Positions 18,150 to 26,358 of a stretch of 64,000 nt of DNA are shown in pieces. Made by a program: the position numbers and the translations under genes. A model generated the notes under the pieces. It saw only the letters and a list, made by a program, of their open reading frames with translations, was not told the origin of the DNA and did no database searches. How positions within the stretch are numbered: the first letter of the stretch is position 1; the number at the start of each line of letters is the position of its first letter. Source of the DNA: Mycolicibacterium pulveris (lineage in GTDB: Bacteria > Actinomycetota > Actinomycetes > Mycobacteriales > Mycobacteriaceae); contig NZ_AP022599.1 in assembly GCF_010725725.1 (NCBI RefSeq), forward strand, positions 620,001 to 684,000, written 5' to 3'.

Positions 18150-19108
18150 CAGCCCATCCTCAGCGGCATGGACATCGACACTCCCTGCGTGATGATCAGG
18201 TTGAGAATGAACACCGCGACCACGCCGATGACGACGGACGCGTTGACGGCGTCGGCCACTCCCCGCGCGCCGCCTTTGGCCTCGAGACCGCGCTGGCAGG
18301 CGACGAGGACCACTACCACGCCGAAAAGCCAGGTCTTGAGCATGGCTACGACGACGTCGCTGACGCTGGCGAACGACGCGAACGACGCGATGTAGCTGCC
18401 CGGTGTGCCGCCCTGAAAGCCGACATTGATTGCGTAGCCGGCCGCGAGCCCCATGAAGATGATGAAGGAGCACAGCACCGGCGCCACGAACACGATCGCC
18501 GCCAGCCGCGGGGTGACCAATCGTCGTACCGGGTCGATGCCCATGACGCGCAGCGCGTCGACCTCTTCACGGATCGTGCGGGCGCCGAGATCGGTGGCCA
18601 CCGCCGAACCGGCCGCGCCGCCCAGCAGCAGTGCGGCCACCATCGGGGCCCCCTGACGGATCACCGCGAGCCCTCCCGCTGCACCCGAGATCGACGAAGC
18701 GCCGACCTGTTGGATGAAACTGCCGACCTGGACCGCCACGATGACCCCGAACGGGATGGACACCAGCAACGCCGGTATCGCGGTGACGCTGATGATGAAC
18801 CACGCTTGGTTGACGGTGTCGCGCCACGGGTGTCGCAGCCGGATCACATCCACGATCAGGTGCCGGAACGACTGGACAGCCAGGTCGAAGAAGCGGCCCA
18901 GAGTCTGCAGCGACGAATCGGCGCGATCGAGGACACGTCGGAGCCGAACATTTCGGATCAAGGCGTTCTGCCTTGGCGCATCGGCGATTACGCGAGCCGA
19001 GGCCTCGTCGTCGATGACGGTCGGGTTCGCATCGACACAGCGCAGCGGACCGACTGCGGTATCAGTCGCCGCGTCAACCGCTGTCGCGTCATGCGCCTTC
19101 ACCGTCAA
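18149..19108 (-). CDS. yrbEA: YrbEA, MlaE-family ABC permease, first gene of the mce operon
   Basis: A 319-residue MlaE-family permease with the coupling-helix motif ATDLGARTIREEVDALRVMGIDP and five to six hydrophobic segments. The N-terminus carries about 45 extra polar residues before the usual RRVLDRADSSLQTLGRFFD opening. The TTG at 19108 is preceded by a strong purine-rich ribosome site (GGGGGAGGAAA) about ten bases upstream, which supports the extended start. It heads the ten-gene operon reaching 9487. The operon number (mce5, mce6, mce7 and so on) cannot be fixed from sequence alone. Confidence 0.9.
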   Translation of the reverse strand: MTVKAHDATAVDAATDTAVGPLRCVDANPTVIDDEASARVIADAPRQNALIRNVRLRRVLDRADSSLQTLGRFFDLAVQSFRHLIVDVIRLRHPWRDTVNQAWFIISVTAIPALLVSIPFGVIVAVQVGSFIQQVGASSISGAAGGLAVIRQGAPMVAALLLGGAAGSAVATDLGARTIREEVDALRVMGIDPVRRLVTPRLAAIVFVAPVLCSFIIFMGLAAGYAINVGFQGGTPGSYIASFASFASVSDVVVAMLKTWLFGVVVVLVACQRGLEAKGGARGVADAVNASVVIGVVAVFILNLIITQGVSMSMPLRMG

Positions 19109-19638
19109 AACGCGATTTCCTCCCCCGATCGATGCAACGATTGCTGGCCCAGCAAAGACAAGCCGGTCCAGTCGTGCGCTTTACCGGCGGTGCTCGACCA
19201 CGAGCGCTTGACCCGGTGCTAAACGTCCGTCTAGGGAAGCCATTGAATATGACGCACGCGACAATTTCAAGCAAATCCGTAAAGCATAATTTGCTAGCTC
19301 CGCCCGATGATTTGGTGACGAAACGGCTGCCAGCAGTGTTGGGCTCGGGGGCGCCCGCGACCCCGTGAAGGCAGATTTGCGAAGCTTACCGATCGACGTC
19401 AAAGTCCACGACGGATCTCGTCGTTATTCGAGTGTGGAGCCGCCCGCCAGCCGTGCCGAATGATGCGCCGACGTGAGCCCCTCGGTGCGCGGCCCGGGAT
19501 CGTCACAGGCGACCCAAAACGATTTGCGGCCAACACTTTCCAGCCGAAAGCGCCAGCCATCTCCTCGACCCCGGGTCGCGCTGCGGAAAAGGCTCGACCA
19601 TCTGGGTCAAAGGACCTCGGCACCGCAGACCTCGGCAT
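19109..19638. other. 530-base divergent intergenic region between mce operon and lipoprotein-type cassette
   Basis: No credible gene is seen on either strand. The left end carries the yrbEA ribosome site (about 19115-19125). The stretch 19245-19320 is AT-richer than its surroundings and is the best place for promoters. Short ORFs here have random composition. It should hold the control elements for both divergent units, but no clear operator palindrome was found. Confidence 0.6.
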
Positions 19639-20721
19639 ATGCTCACACTTCTAATGACCGAGTGGCTGCTGCTCGTGCTACTTGTTCCGGCCATCGTCGT
19701 GCCGGTGGTGTTGCTGCTCGGCTTCGCCGGTTGTGATGAGGTCTTCGGGCTCGACCGTATCGAGGAACCAGAGCCCGCACCGGTGATCGAATCGGCGACC
19801 GGCAAGAGCCTGGGCGTCATAACGCTGACGTGGGTGATCGACCCGACCGCGACGGAAATCGAGTTCGAACGGACCAAGGTCAATCCGATGGGGCCCTCGG
19901 GCCCGCCGTATCGGTTCAGCGTGACCGCGTCTCTGGCCAGCCACGACGACGACGCCGCGCTTGAACCAGCCACCACCTACACCTACACGGCCAAGGCCAA
20001 ATTCGCCGACGGCGACCTGTCCTTATCGTCCGCGCCGGTCACGGGTACCACGCTGCCGCCGCCGACCTTTGACGCCGCGGGCGCGGGGGGTTCGGGGTCC
20101 GGGACCAACACCGCCACGGCGACATGGCCCCATACCGCGACCGCCGATTCCACAGCGGTCGTCGTCGTGGGCATGCGGTGGGCGCATCGGGGTGGATTTC
20201 TGCCACCGAGTGGATCACCCACGCGCACGGCCACTTACGGCGGCAACCCCATGACCTCACTTGGCGTCGTGGGCCTCAACAACGCGGCCCTGACGGCGAT
20301 CAACGGCACGTTCATCTACCACGAGTTCTTTGGGTTGCTCAATCCCCCGGCGGGCGAGCAACCGGTGGCGGTGACCGTCGAGCGCGCGGGTGCGGCGTCG
20401 ATCACCGTCGAGGGGTGCTCGGTCTCCTACATCGCGGTGTCGGCGTTCGGCGCCGTCACCGCGAACGCCGGCACCGAAGCAGGCACGGCGCTGTCGCAGA
20501 CGGTCATATCAGCCGTGAACGAGTTGGTCGTTCAGATGTTCACCACCGCATCGGCAGCGATCACCAACTACAACCAGACGTTGCGTTTCACCGGCATGGC
20601 CAACGGCGTCGGCATCGTCATCGGAGATGCGCCGGGAAGCGCGTCGGTCCCCATCACCGCACAGCGCGCCGACGGAGTGGACTACGCAGCGCTGGCTCTG
20701 CGACTCACGCCGATCCTTTAG
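19639..20721 (+). CDS. Putative lipoprotein with fibronectin-III-like domain
   Basis: A 360-residue protein. The first ~32 residues are a long hydrophobic stretch ending LLLGFAGC, a lipobox-like site with Phe at -3 and Asp at +2; the n-region has no Lys/Arg. ATG 19654 is an alternative start. A beta-rich domain at about 45-135 (ITLTWVIDPTATEIEFERT, ending PATTYTYTAKAKFADGDLS and SAPVTGTT) reads as Fn3. A Gly/Ser linker leads to a second beta domain (TATYGGNPMTSLG) like those in phage-tail and surface proteins. No catalytic motif is seen. It is followed 10 bases later by the thioredoxin-fold protein and then LspA- and Lgt-like genes, making it a natural candidate substrate of that cassette. 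Confidence 0.6.
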   Translation: MLTLLMTEWLLLVLLVPAIVVPVVLLLGFAGCDEVFGLDRIEEPEPAPVIESATGKSLGVITLTWVIDPTATEIEFERTKVNPMGPSGPPYRFSVTASLASHDDDAALEPATTYTYTAKAKFADGDLSLSSAPVTGTTLPPPTFDAAGAGGSGSGTNTATATWPHTATADSTAVVVVGMRWAHRGGFLPPSGSPTRTATYGGNPMTSLGVVGLNNAALTAINGTFIYHEFFGLLNPPAGEQPVAVTVERAGAASITVEGCSVSYIAVSAFGAVTANAGTEAGTALSQTVISAVNELVVQMFTTASAAITNYNQTLRFTGMANGVGIVIGDAPGSASVPITAQRADGVDYAALALRLTPIL

Positions 20722-20731
20722 CGAGGCAGCC

Positions 20732-23368
20732 ATGGCCAATCCCTACACCGGCGACTACCCCGCGGTGGTGCAGATCGCCGTGCGACAGCTCAACGCCCTG
20801 TTGGGAACCCTTCACCAGAACGGTGATCAGGACACACCGCTGAAGCTGATGCACAGTGTGGCCACACGCATCGGAGATCCGCGCCGCAGACTCCCGGACG
20901 TCGGGGCGTTCGGGGATTGGTTGGTCGCCTATCAGCGTGCGCGGACCGGCCGTGGGCTCACCGATCTCCGCGACCAGCTGACCGCGACCGCGCCCCCCGG
21001 CGCGGTGCGGATGTTCACGGACGCCTTCGAGGGATTCGATCGCGATTGGGAGTTCGAGCTGCCTCCCGATGTGGTGCGTGGCAGAGCCAAACTGCAGGTC
21101 TCGTCCATCACGGTGACGGTGCCCGACGGCTCGTCGACCGAGGTCGTCATTCGGGCGGCGGTGCGGGCGCAGTATTACCCGGACCCGGGCACCACCGAGC
21201 TGCCACCGTCGGTGCACGGCGAGGTGCGTGCCACCTTCGACGTCAGACAGACACCGCACGGGACCGGACGTCGGCTGCTCATCCGGCCGTCGGCGCAGGA
21301 CGCCAAGATTGACTTCACCGCGGCGCCCGGCAGCGGATTGTCGCCCTCAGCAGTGAGCCGGATCGCCGCCGAGGTTCGCAAGTTCATCCGCGAAGGCGTA
21401 TCGCTGCTGCCCGTCGATCTGCCCCACGACTTCGCGTTCGCCGACTTCAAGGGCCTCGGGTCCGGGCCCAACCAAGTCGTCGCGCTGCCGTACCAACTGT
21501 CGGGGGGTCCGCCTGCACCGGCAGGTCTGCACAGCATCACGCAATCCTTCCTCGGCTCAAGCGGATTCGGGTTCGCGGTCAGCAAGGAACAGGTCAACAC
21601 CCTGATCGACCTCGAGGCGATCCGTGAGGCGGTCAGAAACCGGCCCCCGCTGACCTTCACGATCAGCACCATCTTCGGTGGTTCCGTTTCGGTGAAGTAC
21701 CGGTTGCGCTTCAGTTCCGGGCCCACTTTGACCTTCAAGGCCGGCGCGATCGAGATCGCGGGCCGGGTCGCGGCGGAAACCGATACGTCGTGGGCGCCCA
21801 ACGGGTTCGTCAGCTTCAGACAACGTTTTGTACTGGTCCTGGATCCGGGAAGCCAGAGGATCAGCCTCGAACGCGCGGGCGAACCCGAGGTCGACGAGTC
21901 GTGGTTCATCCCGCACAGCAGGGCGACCAGCGTCGTACGGGCCGAACTCGACAACGCGTTGGCGCAGAACCGACCCGCGATCCGCAAGGTGTTCGACGAT
22001 GCCAGAAGCGGGCTCACCCGCGGGCTGAGAACTTTCGACACCGCCGCGTCGGCGTCCTACACGGCTGTCGAGATCACGCCCGAGATCGTCTTGGTACGCG
22101 GTGAGATTCACGGGCAGGCGCGCCGCCCACCGGTCGTCAAGGTCGAACAGACCCACGGGGGCGCCGCGTTCACGGCGCTGAACAGCTGGATTCCCGCCGG
22201 CACCATCGGACGGTTCGTCTGGACATGGGTGGAGCATTCGCATCCCGCGAGCATTTGGTCAGGCGCTCAGAAAACCGTGGTCGACGAGCACCGCTTCATC
22301 CTTCCCAAGCCGGCCGGGCTCGCAAGCGTCAGCCAGATCTGTCTGCGGATCGAGGGCACGCAGATCACCCCGTCCGGGCAGCAGTCGAGCGTCGCGGCCG
22401 GCACGACGTGTCAGGTGCAGGAGCCGGAGTTCGGGATCGACATTCCGTCGTGGTGGCGGCCGGTCGCGATCCCGATCTGGCGGCCGGGTCTGGCCGACAC
22501 GGTCCCGTTGAATCAGGCGATCGCAGGCCACACCAGCGTGGCAGCTTTCCCCGGGGACACCTCACCTCAGCGAAATGCGTTGGTGTACTTCGTGGATGAT
22601 CAGCGGGATCGGCCGCTTGACCCGCTCGTCGACGCGTGGCGCCAGGCACGCAGCAGCCCTTCGCTGGTGGTGACCGTCGTGGTGCCGACCGGGACGTTCG
22701 ACGCACCTCGCGGCGAGGTGGAACGCCGACTCGGGTTGCCTCACGACGGTCTTCCAGCGGTGCACATCACCCAGGACGACGACGGCGGCTGGACACAGAC
22801 GTTCGGCGTCTCCCGGATGCCGTCGATGTTTCTGATCAACGCCAGGCACGAGTTCGTCTGGAAGCACGAAGGCGAACCCCGGCCCGGAGAACTCGCTGCC
22901 GTGCTGGACACGCTCGAAGGCCCGCCGACACCGTCGCACTTCCGCCCGCTACGACTGACCGTCGCGCCAGGTGAAGCGGCTCCGAACGCCAGGTTTCACG
23001 ACGGCGAGCACCCGTATGCGCTGCACCGCTTTCGCGGCCGCGATGTGCTGCTCACCTTCTGGCAATCATGGTCCGCGCCGTGTCTTTCCGAGTTGCAACG
23101 GCTGCAGAAGATGCACCAGGAAGGCCGGGACGCGCCGTTCATCGTCGGCTTTCACGGCGGCGCCAAGAGCGAAGCGGTCGACGAGATCCGCAAGCGTCTG
23201 CGCCTGACGTTCCCGCTCGCGCAGGACCATCAGCAGCGCATCGCCCGCAGATACGGGGTGCGGTGCTGGCCGACCACCGTCAAGATCGACGCCGACGGGT
23301 GCGTCGAACACGTCCAATTCGGAACGGCGCACGATCACGACCGGCCGAAATCGGTCACGAGTGGTTGA
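20732..23368 (+). CDS. Large protein with two C-terminal thioredoxin-like domains
   Basis: An 878-residue protein with no signal peptide at the chosen ATG. Residues 1-590 are not recognised; they contain repeated beta-rich stretches. Residues ~610-720 form a divergent thioredoxin/AhpC-TSA-like fold (ALVYFVDDQRDRP, then GVSRMPSMFLINARHEFVWKHEGEP with a cis-Pro). Residues ~745-875 form a second, TlpA-like fold (VLLTFWQSWSAPCLSELQRL, then YGVRCWPTTVKIDADG). The usual Cys-x-x-Cys is reduced to Ser-Ala-Pro-Cys, so it cannot be a classical dithiol reductase; one-Cys peroxidase-like or structural roles are possible. It lies 10 bases after the putative lipoprotein gene and 3 bases before the LspA-like gene. 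Confidence 0.7.
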   Translation: MANPYTGDYPAVVQIAVRQLNALLGTLHQNGDQDTPLKLMHSVATRIGDPRRRLPDVGAFGDWLVAYQRARTGRGLTDLRDQLTATAPPGAVRMFTDAFEGFDRDWEFELPPDVVRGRAKLQVSSITVTVPDGSSTEVVIRAAVRAQYYPDPGTTELPPSVHGEVRATFDVRQTPHGTGRRLLIRPSAQDAKIDFTAAPGSGLSPSAVSRIAAEVRKFIREGVSLLPVDLPHDFAFADFKGLGSGPNQVVALPYQLSGGPPAPAGLHSITQSFLGSSGFGFAVSKEQVNTLIDLEAIREAVRNRPPLTFTISTIFGGSVSVKYRLRFSSGPTLTFKAGAIEIAGRVAAETDTSWAPNGFVSFRQRFVLVLDPGSQRISLERAGEPEVDESWFIPHSRATSVVRAELDNALAQNRPAIRKVFDDARSGLTRGLRTFDTAASASYTAVEITPEIVLVRGEIHGQARRPPVVKVEQTHGGAAFTALNSWIPAGTIGRFVWTWVEHSHPASIWSGAQKTVVDEHRFILPKPAGLASVSQICLRIEGTQITPSGQQSSVAAGTTCQVQEPEFGIDIPSWWRPVAIPIWRPGLADTVPLNQAIAGHTSVAAFPGDTSPQRNALVYFVDDQRDRPLDPLVDAWRQARSSPSLVVTVVVPTGTFDAPRGEVERRLGLPHDGLPAVHITQDDDGGWTQTFGVSRMPSMFLINARHEFVWKHEGEPRPGELAAVLDTLEGPPTPSHFRPLRLTVAPGEAAPNARFHDGEHPYALHRFRGRDVLLTFWQSWSAPCLSELQRLQKMHQEGRDAPFIVGFHGGAKSEAVDEIRKRLRLTFPLAQDHQQRIARRYGVRCWPTTVKIDADGCVEHVQFGTAHDHDRPKSVTSG

Positions 23369-23371
23369 CTC

Positions 23372-23794
23372 ATGCAGCTGGTCCTGACCGCAGGCCTCGT
23401 GCTGGCCGTCGATCAAGCGGTGAAGCTTGCGGTTCGCAGCAGCCGGTTCGCAAGCCTGCGGCTGGGGCCGTTCGGGTGCCTACGGGTGGTCGCGGGACGG
23501 TTGTGGTGGTCTCGGTCGGCCGCGCCTGCCTCGAAAGGTCTGTTGATGTGGGCGGTGTCGGCCGCGGCGCTGATGGCCGCCGCCGCGGCATTGCCGTCGT
23601 CGGCCGTGTTCGTCGGGCTGTTGCTCGGCGGCTCGCTCAGCAATGTGATCGAAAGCTCGCTGCGGGGTTCGGTCACGGACTTCGTGTGCCTGCGATTCTG
23701 GCCGGCGTTTAACGTTGCCGATGTCGCGCTCGCGGCCGGTGCCGTGGGCATCGGGTTCGAACTGGTGAGGGCAGTCGGTGCCGTCGCGGGCTGA
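23372..23794 (+). CDS. LspA-like (signal peptidase II family) membrane protein
   Basis: A 140-residue protein with about four hydrophobic segments. Signature LspA elements are visible: VDQAVKL near the start (Asp14-Gln15), GGSLSNVIES (compare GGAxGNxxDR) and VTDF...FNVADVAL, which retains both predicted catalytic aspartates (Asp103, Asp117). The Asp-Arg of the third motif is replaced by Glu-Ser, and the loop between the catalytic residues is shorter than usual. It is shorter than the housekeeping LspA, so it is a divergent paralogue. Its end overlaps the next gene by 17 bases. Signal peptidase II removes the signal peptide before the lipidated cysteine. Confidence 0.75.
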   Translation: MQLVLTAGLVLAVDQAVKLAVRSSRFASLRLGPFGCLRVVAGRLWWSRSAAPASKGLLMWAVSAAALMAAAAALPSSAVFVGLLLGGSLSNVIESSLRGSVTDFVCLRFWPAFNVADVALAAGAVGIGFELVRAVGAVAG

Positions 23795-24557
23795 ACTCGC
23801 CGTTTCGGGGCTTCCGCGCTTCGTCACGATCGCGGGGTGGCGGGTCAACTCGTACAAAGTCTTTCTGGCGGTTGGCATCTGCGTCGGAACGCTGACGACG
23901 GCGGCGGTCGCGGACGCGGCGGGGCTGTCGCCGCTGCCCGTCGGGCTGGCGGCAATGGTGTGCGCGCTCGCGGGCTTGGTCGGCGCCCGGATATACCACT
24001 TGCTCGTGCAAGCGCCGCGCTACCTCGGCGGGGACTCGCCACGCGCGTTGTGGCATACCGCATCCGGGGGAATGGGCGTCTTCGGTGCGCTGCTCACGTT
24101 CATCCCCGCCTCGTTCGCCGCTGCCGCCGTCATCAGCGTCCCCGCCGCTGTCTTGTGGGATCAGATGGCCGTCGGCGTGCTCGCGGGGGGATTCTGGATC
24201 CGGCTGGGGTGCGTGCTGAACGGCTGCTGCGGCGGGCGCGAGACCGACGGACCGTTCGGGGTTTTCCTGCATGACACCGTTGGTGTGCGTAAGCGACGCG
24301 TTCCGGTGCAATTCCTCGAAATGGCCTGGTGGCTGCTCGGTCTGCTCGGCTTTCTCGCCCTGTGGCCCACGGGCTCCCCTGCGGGCAGTGGCGCACTGGC
24401 CGTTCTCGCCTGGTACGGCGCAGGCAGGTTTCTTCTCGAGCCGCTGCGGGAAAGGCCGGCGATCGTTTGGGGCCGGGTCCGGATCAATCAGCTGGTGGCC
24501 CTCGCGATCGCGGTCGGCGCGATCGGTTCGCTGATCCTGGTTTTCTGGCGTCCGTGA
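23778..24557 (+). CDS. Lgt-like prolipoprotein diacylglyceryl transferase family protein
   Basis: A 259-residue protein with six to seven hydrophobic segments. Lgt-type motifs: GARIYHLL, GGMGVFGALL (compare GGMSFHGG), IRLGCVLNGCCGGRETDGPFGVF (compare GRxGNFINGE..GRPTD), RVPVQFLEM (compare RHPSQLYE) and RFLLEPLRERP. The His of the third Lgt motif is missing (Val-Phe instead), while the key Arg and the RxPxQ element remain. It is clearly a divergent paralogue, not the housekeeping lgt. GTG start at 23778 inside the LspA-like gene implies coupling. Lgt adds diacylglycerol to the lipobox cysteine; here it is the last gene of the cassette. Confidence 0.75.
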   Translation: MPSRAELAVSGLPRFVTIAGWRVNSYKVFLAVGICVGTLTTAAVADAAGLSPLPVGLAAMVCALAGLVGARIYHLLVQAPRYLGGDSPRALWHTASGGMGVFGALLTFIPASFAAAAVISVPAAVLWDQMAVGVLAGGFWIRLGCVLNGCCGGRETDGPFGVFLHDTVGVRKRRVPVQFLEMAWWLLGLLGFLALWPTGSPAGSGALAVLAWYGAGRFLLEPLRERPAIVWGRVRINQLVALAIAVGAIGSLILVFWRP

Positions 24558-24713
24558 GGATCCAACGAAGTAGTGCCGCATCCCTACGGCCTCCTCTGGT
24601 GAACGCGTCCCGATGTCCAATCTGCGCGGGCTTCTCGGCGCCCTATATGTCCGGGCGTGTTGATGCCGGCGCCGTCGGGTTATCCGGGGCGCTGCGGTGT
24701 TTGGCGTGGGCGG

Positions 24714-26198
24714 TTAGGCCGCTTGGTCTCCTGGGGGTGCGGGCCCGCCGGGTTCGTCGGCTGGGTCGGTTGATGTCGCGGCGCGCGGTTCGTCTCCGGC
24801 GACCTGGTCGCCGCCGGCCGGTTGGTCGTCGGGTCGGAGCAGGCGTTCGGGGCGGTGGTAGTAGTTGCTGCGGGCTTGGCCGGTGTCGAGGTTTGGTGGT
24901 GGGAGCCATTCGACTTCGCCGTGGGTGTTCATGCGGGTGCTCCAGCCGCCGTCGTTGTTGACGCTGCGGTTGTGGGGTCCGCAGGCCAGTCCGAGTTCGT
25001 CGACGTTGGTGTTGCCGCCGGCTGCCCAGTCGGCGTGCACGTGGTGTGCTTGGCAGCCGTAGGCGCCGACGGTGCAGCCGGGTTTGGTGCAGCCGCCGTC
25101 GCGGGCGATCAGCATGATCCGCTGTGCGGGTGAGGCGGTGCGTCTGGCGCGGAACAAATCCAGCGCGGATCCGGTGGCGTTGTCGAACACGGCCAGGTAG
25201 TGGTTGGCGTGGCCGGCCAGGCGGATCACGTCGGTGATCGGCATGACGGTGCCGCCGCCGGTGGTGCCGATCCCGGCGCGAGACTCTAAGTCCTGCAGGG
25301 TGGTGCGGATGATGACCGAGACCGGTAGCCCGTTGAGTTGGCCGAGTTCACCGCTCATCAACGCGATGCGTCCGACGGCGATCAGCGCGTCGTGTTGGCG
25401 TTGGGCCAGGCTGCGGTGGTCGTTGTCGATCTGGGCTTGGGTGGGTGTGCCTGAGGTGCAGGGTTGGGGATCGTCGGGGTTGCACATGCCCGGTGCGGCG
25501 TATTTGGCGAAGATCGCCTCCCACACCGCCCATGCCTCCGGCGTGAGCATCGCGCGCAGTTGCACCATCCCGTCAGGGCCTTGTGGAGACTTCTTAACCC
25601 CGCGTTTGCGGGCCCGCTCGACGTCGGTGGGCTCGGGGCCGTCTTGATCCAGCAGAAACAGCCTCAGGTCCGCGGTGTCGGTGAGTTCTTTGGGTCCGAC
25701 GTTGACCGCGGTGCGCACCAGGTCGACCTCGAACTGATCACGGGTAATCGCATCCACCCAGCCCGGTAGCTTGGCCATCGATTTACGGATGACCTCGAGG
25801 TGTTCGGCGTTGATCAACCCGTGGGCTTGCGCGGCGGCGGTGGCGGGCAACACCGGCGCCAGCGCCGGGCCGGTCACCGCCTGGCGCGGCGCCAACAGTT
25901 CGGCTTGGGCCAACCGCCGGTTGGCCTCGCTGGTGGAGATCCGGTAGCGCACCCGCAGCACTTCTTTCCACGAGTGCGCGCCCATCTCGCCCGGCGTGGT
26001 CTCGGTCTGCAGACGCGCCAACAACCGCTGGCTCATCGTGGGCAGCTGACACGACAACGTCTCGATCTCATCGAGAGCGGCCAGCAGATCCGGGCGGGTC
26101 AACAACTCCAGATCGCAGGCGGCCACCTGTTCATAGGCGCCACGCAGCTCGGCAATCGCCGCCTGCAACCCGCTCCCCGACATACCTCGAACATACAT
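24714..26198 (-). CDS. DUF222 / HNH endonuclease protein (13E12 repeat family)
   Basis: A 494-residue protein. DUF222 covers the first ~330 residues (AELRGAYEQVAACDLELLTRPDLLAAL onward). The HNH module follows: DGGCTKPGC (zinc Cys pair), CQAHHVHADWAAGG and NVDELGLACGPHNRSV. The C-terminal ~60 residues are Pro/Ala/Asp-rich. This is the multicopy 13E12 family of mycobacteria, several members of which are LexA-regulated; a LexA box here overlaps the start. The ATG at 26198 lies inside the box; ATG 26183 (MSGSGLQ) is an equally possible start. Confidence 0.88.
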   Translation of the reverse strand: MYVRGMSGSGLQAAIAELRGAYEQVAACDLELLTRPDLLAALDEIETLSCQLPTMSQRLLARLQTETTPGEMGAHSWKEVLRVRYRISTSEANRRLAQAELLAPRQAVTGPALAPVLPATAAAQAHGLINAEHLEVIRKSMAKLPGWVDAITRDQFEVDLVRTAVNVGPKELTDTADLRLFLLDQDGPEPTDVERARKRGVKKSPQGPDGMVQLRAMLTPEAWAVWEAIFAKYAAPGMCNPDDPQPCTSGTPTQAQIDNDHRSLAQRQHDALIAVGRIALMSGELGQLNGLPVSVIIRTTLQDLESRAGIGTTGGGTVMPITDVIRLAGHANHYLAVFDNATGSALDLFRARRTASPAQRIMLIARDGGCTKPGCTVGAYGCQAHHVHADWAAGGNTNVDELGLACGPHNRSVNNDGGWSTRMNTHGEVEWLPPPNLDTGQARSNYYHRPERLLRPDDQPAGGDQVAGDEPRAATSTDPADEPGGPAPPGDQAA

Positions 26199-26202
26199 TC
26201 GA
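26187..26202. promoter_or_regulatory. LexA (SOS) box over the start of the HNH gene
   Basis: The sequence TCGAACATACATTCGA matches the mycobacterial/Bacillus-type SOS consensus TCGAAC-N4-GTTCGA at 11 of 12 defined positions. Its location at the 5' end of a 13E12-family gene agrees with LexA control known for members of this family in M. tuberculosis. Repression would be relieved by DNA damage. Confidence 0.8.
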
Positions 26203-26307
26203 ACACCGACAAACCACTGACTCGAACTTTCTGTCAGGGTCGCGCTGTCAGGGTCGCGTTATCCACAGCGCGGCCGGTCCGAGTTGTCCAACAACACCCT
26301 GCCACCC

Positions 26308-26340
26308 TCACTGACACTCGTCATTGACGACCGTCAGTGA
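26308..26340. promoter_or_regulatory. 33-bp near-perfect palindrome, probable TetR operator
   Basis: The arms TCACTGAC and GTCAGTGA flank an inner palindrome TCGTCA-T-TGACGA, all sharing one centre at 26324. Fourteen of sixteen base pairs match. It ends 18 bases before the TetR start codon and is the obvious autoregulatory operator for that gene and the cotranscribed diiron protein. Confidence 0.8.
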
Positions 26341-26358
26341 CGAGATTACCGTGGCGCC

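Noticed and set aside
11017..19108. Specific mce operon number (mce1-mce8)
   Set aside because: Family membership is certain but the subtype cannot be fixed without alignment, so generic names were used.
24329..24961. 210-aa plus-strand ORF over the end of the Lgt-like gene and the HNH gene
   Set aside because: Extreme Arg/Ser composition; antisense and frame shadow of two well-supported genes.
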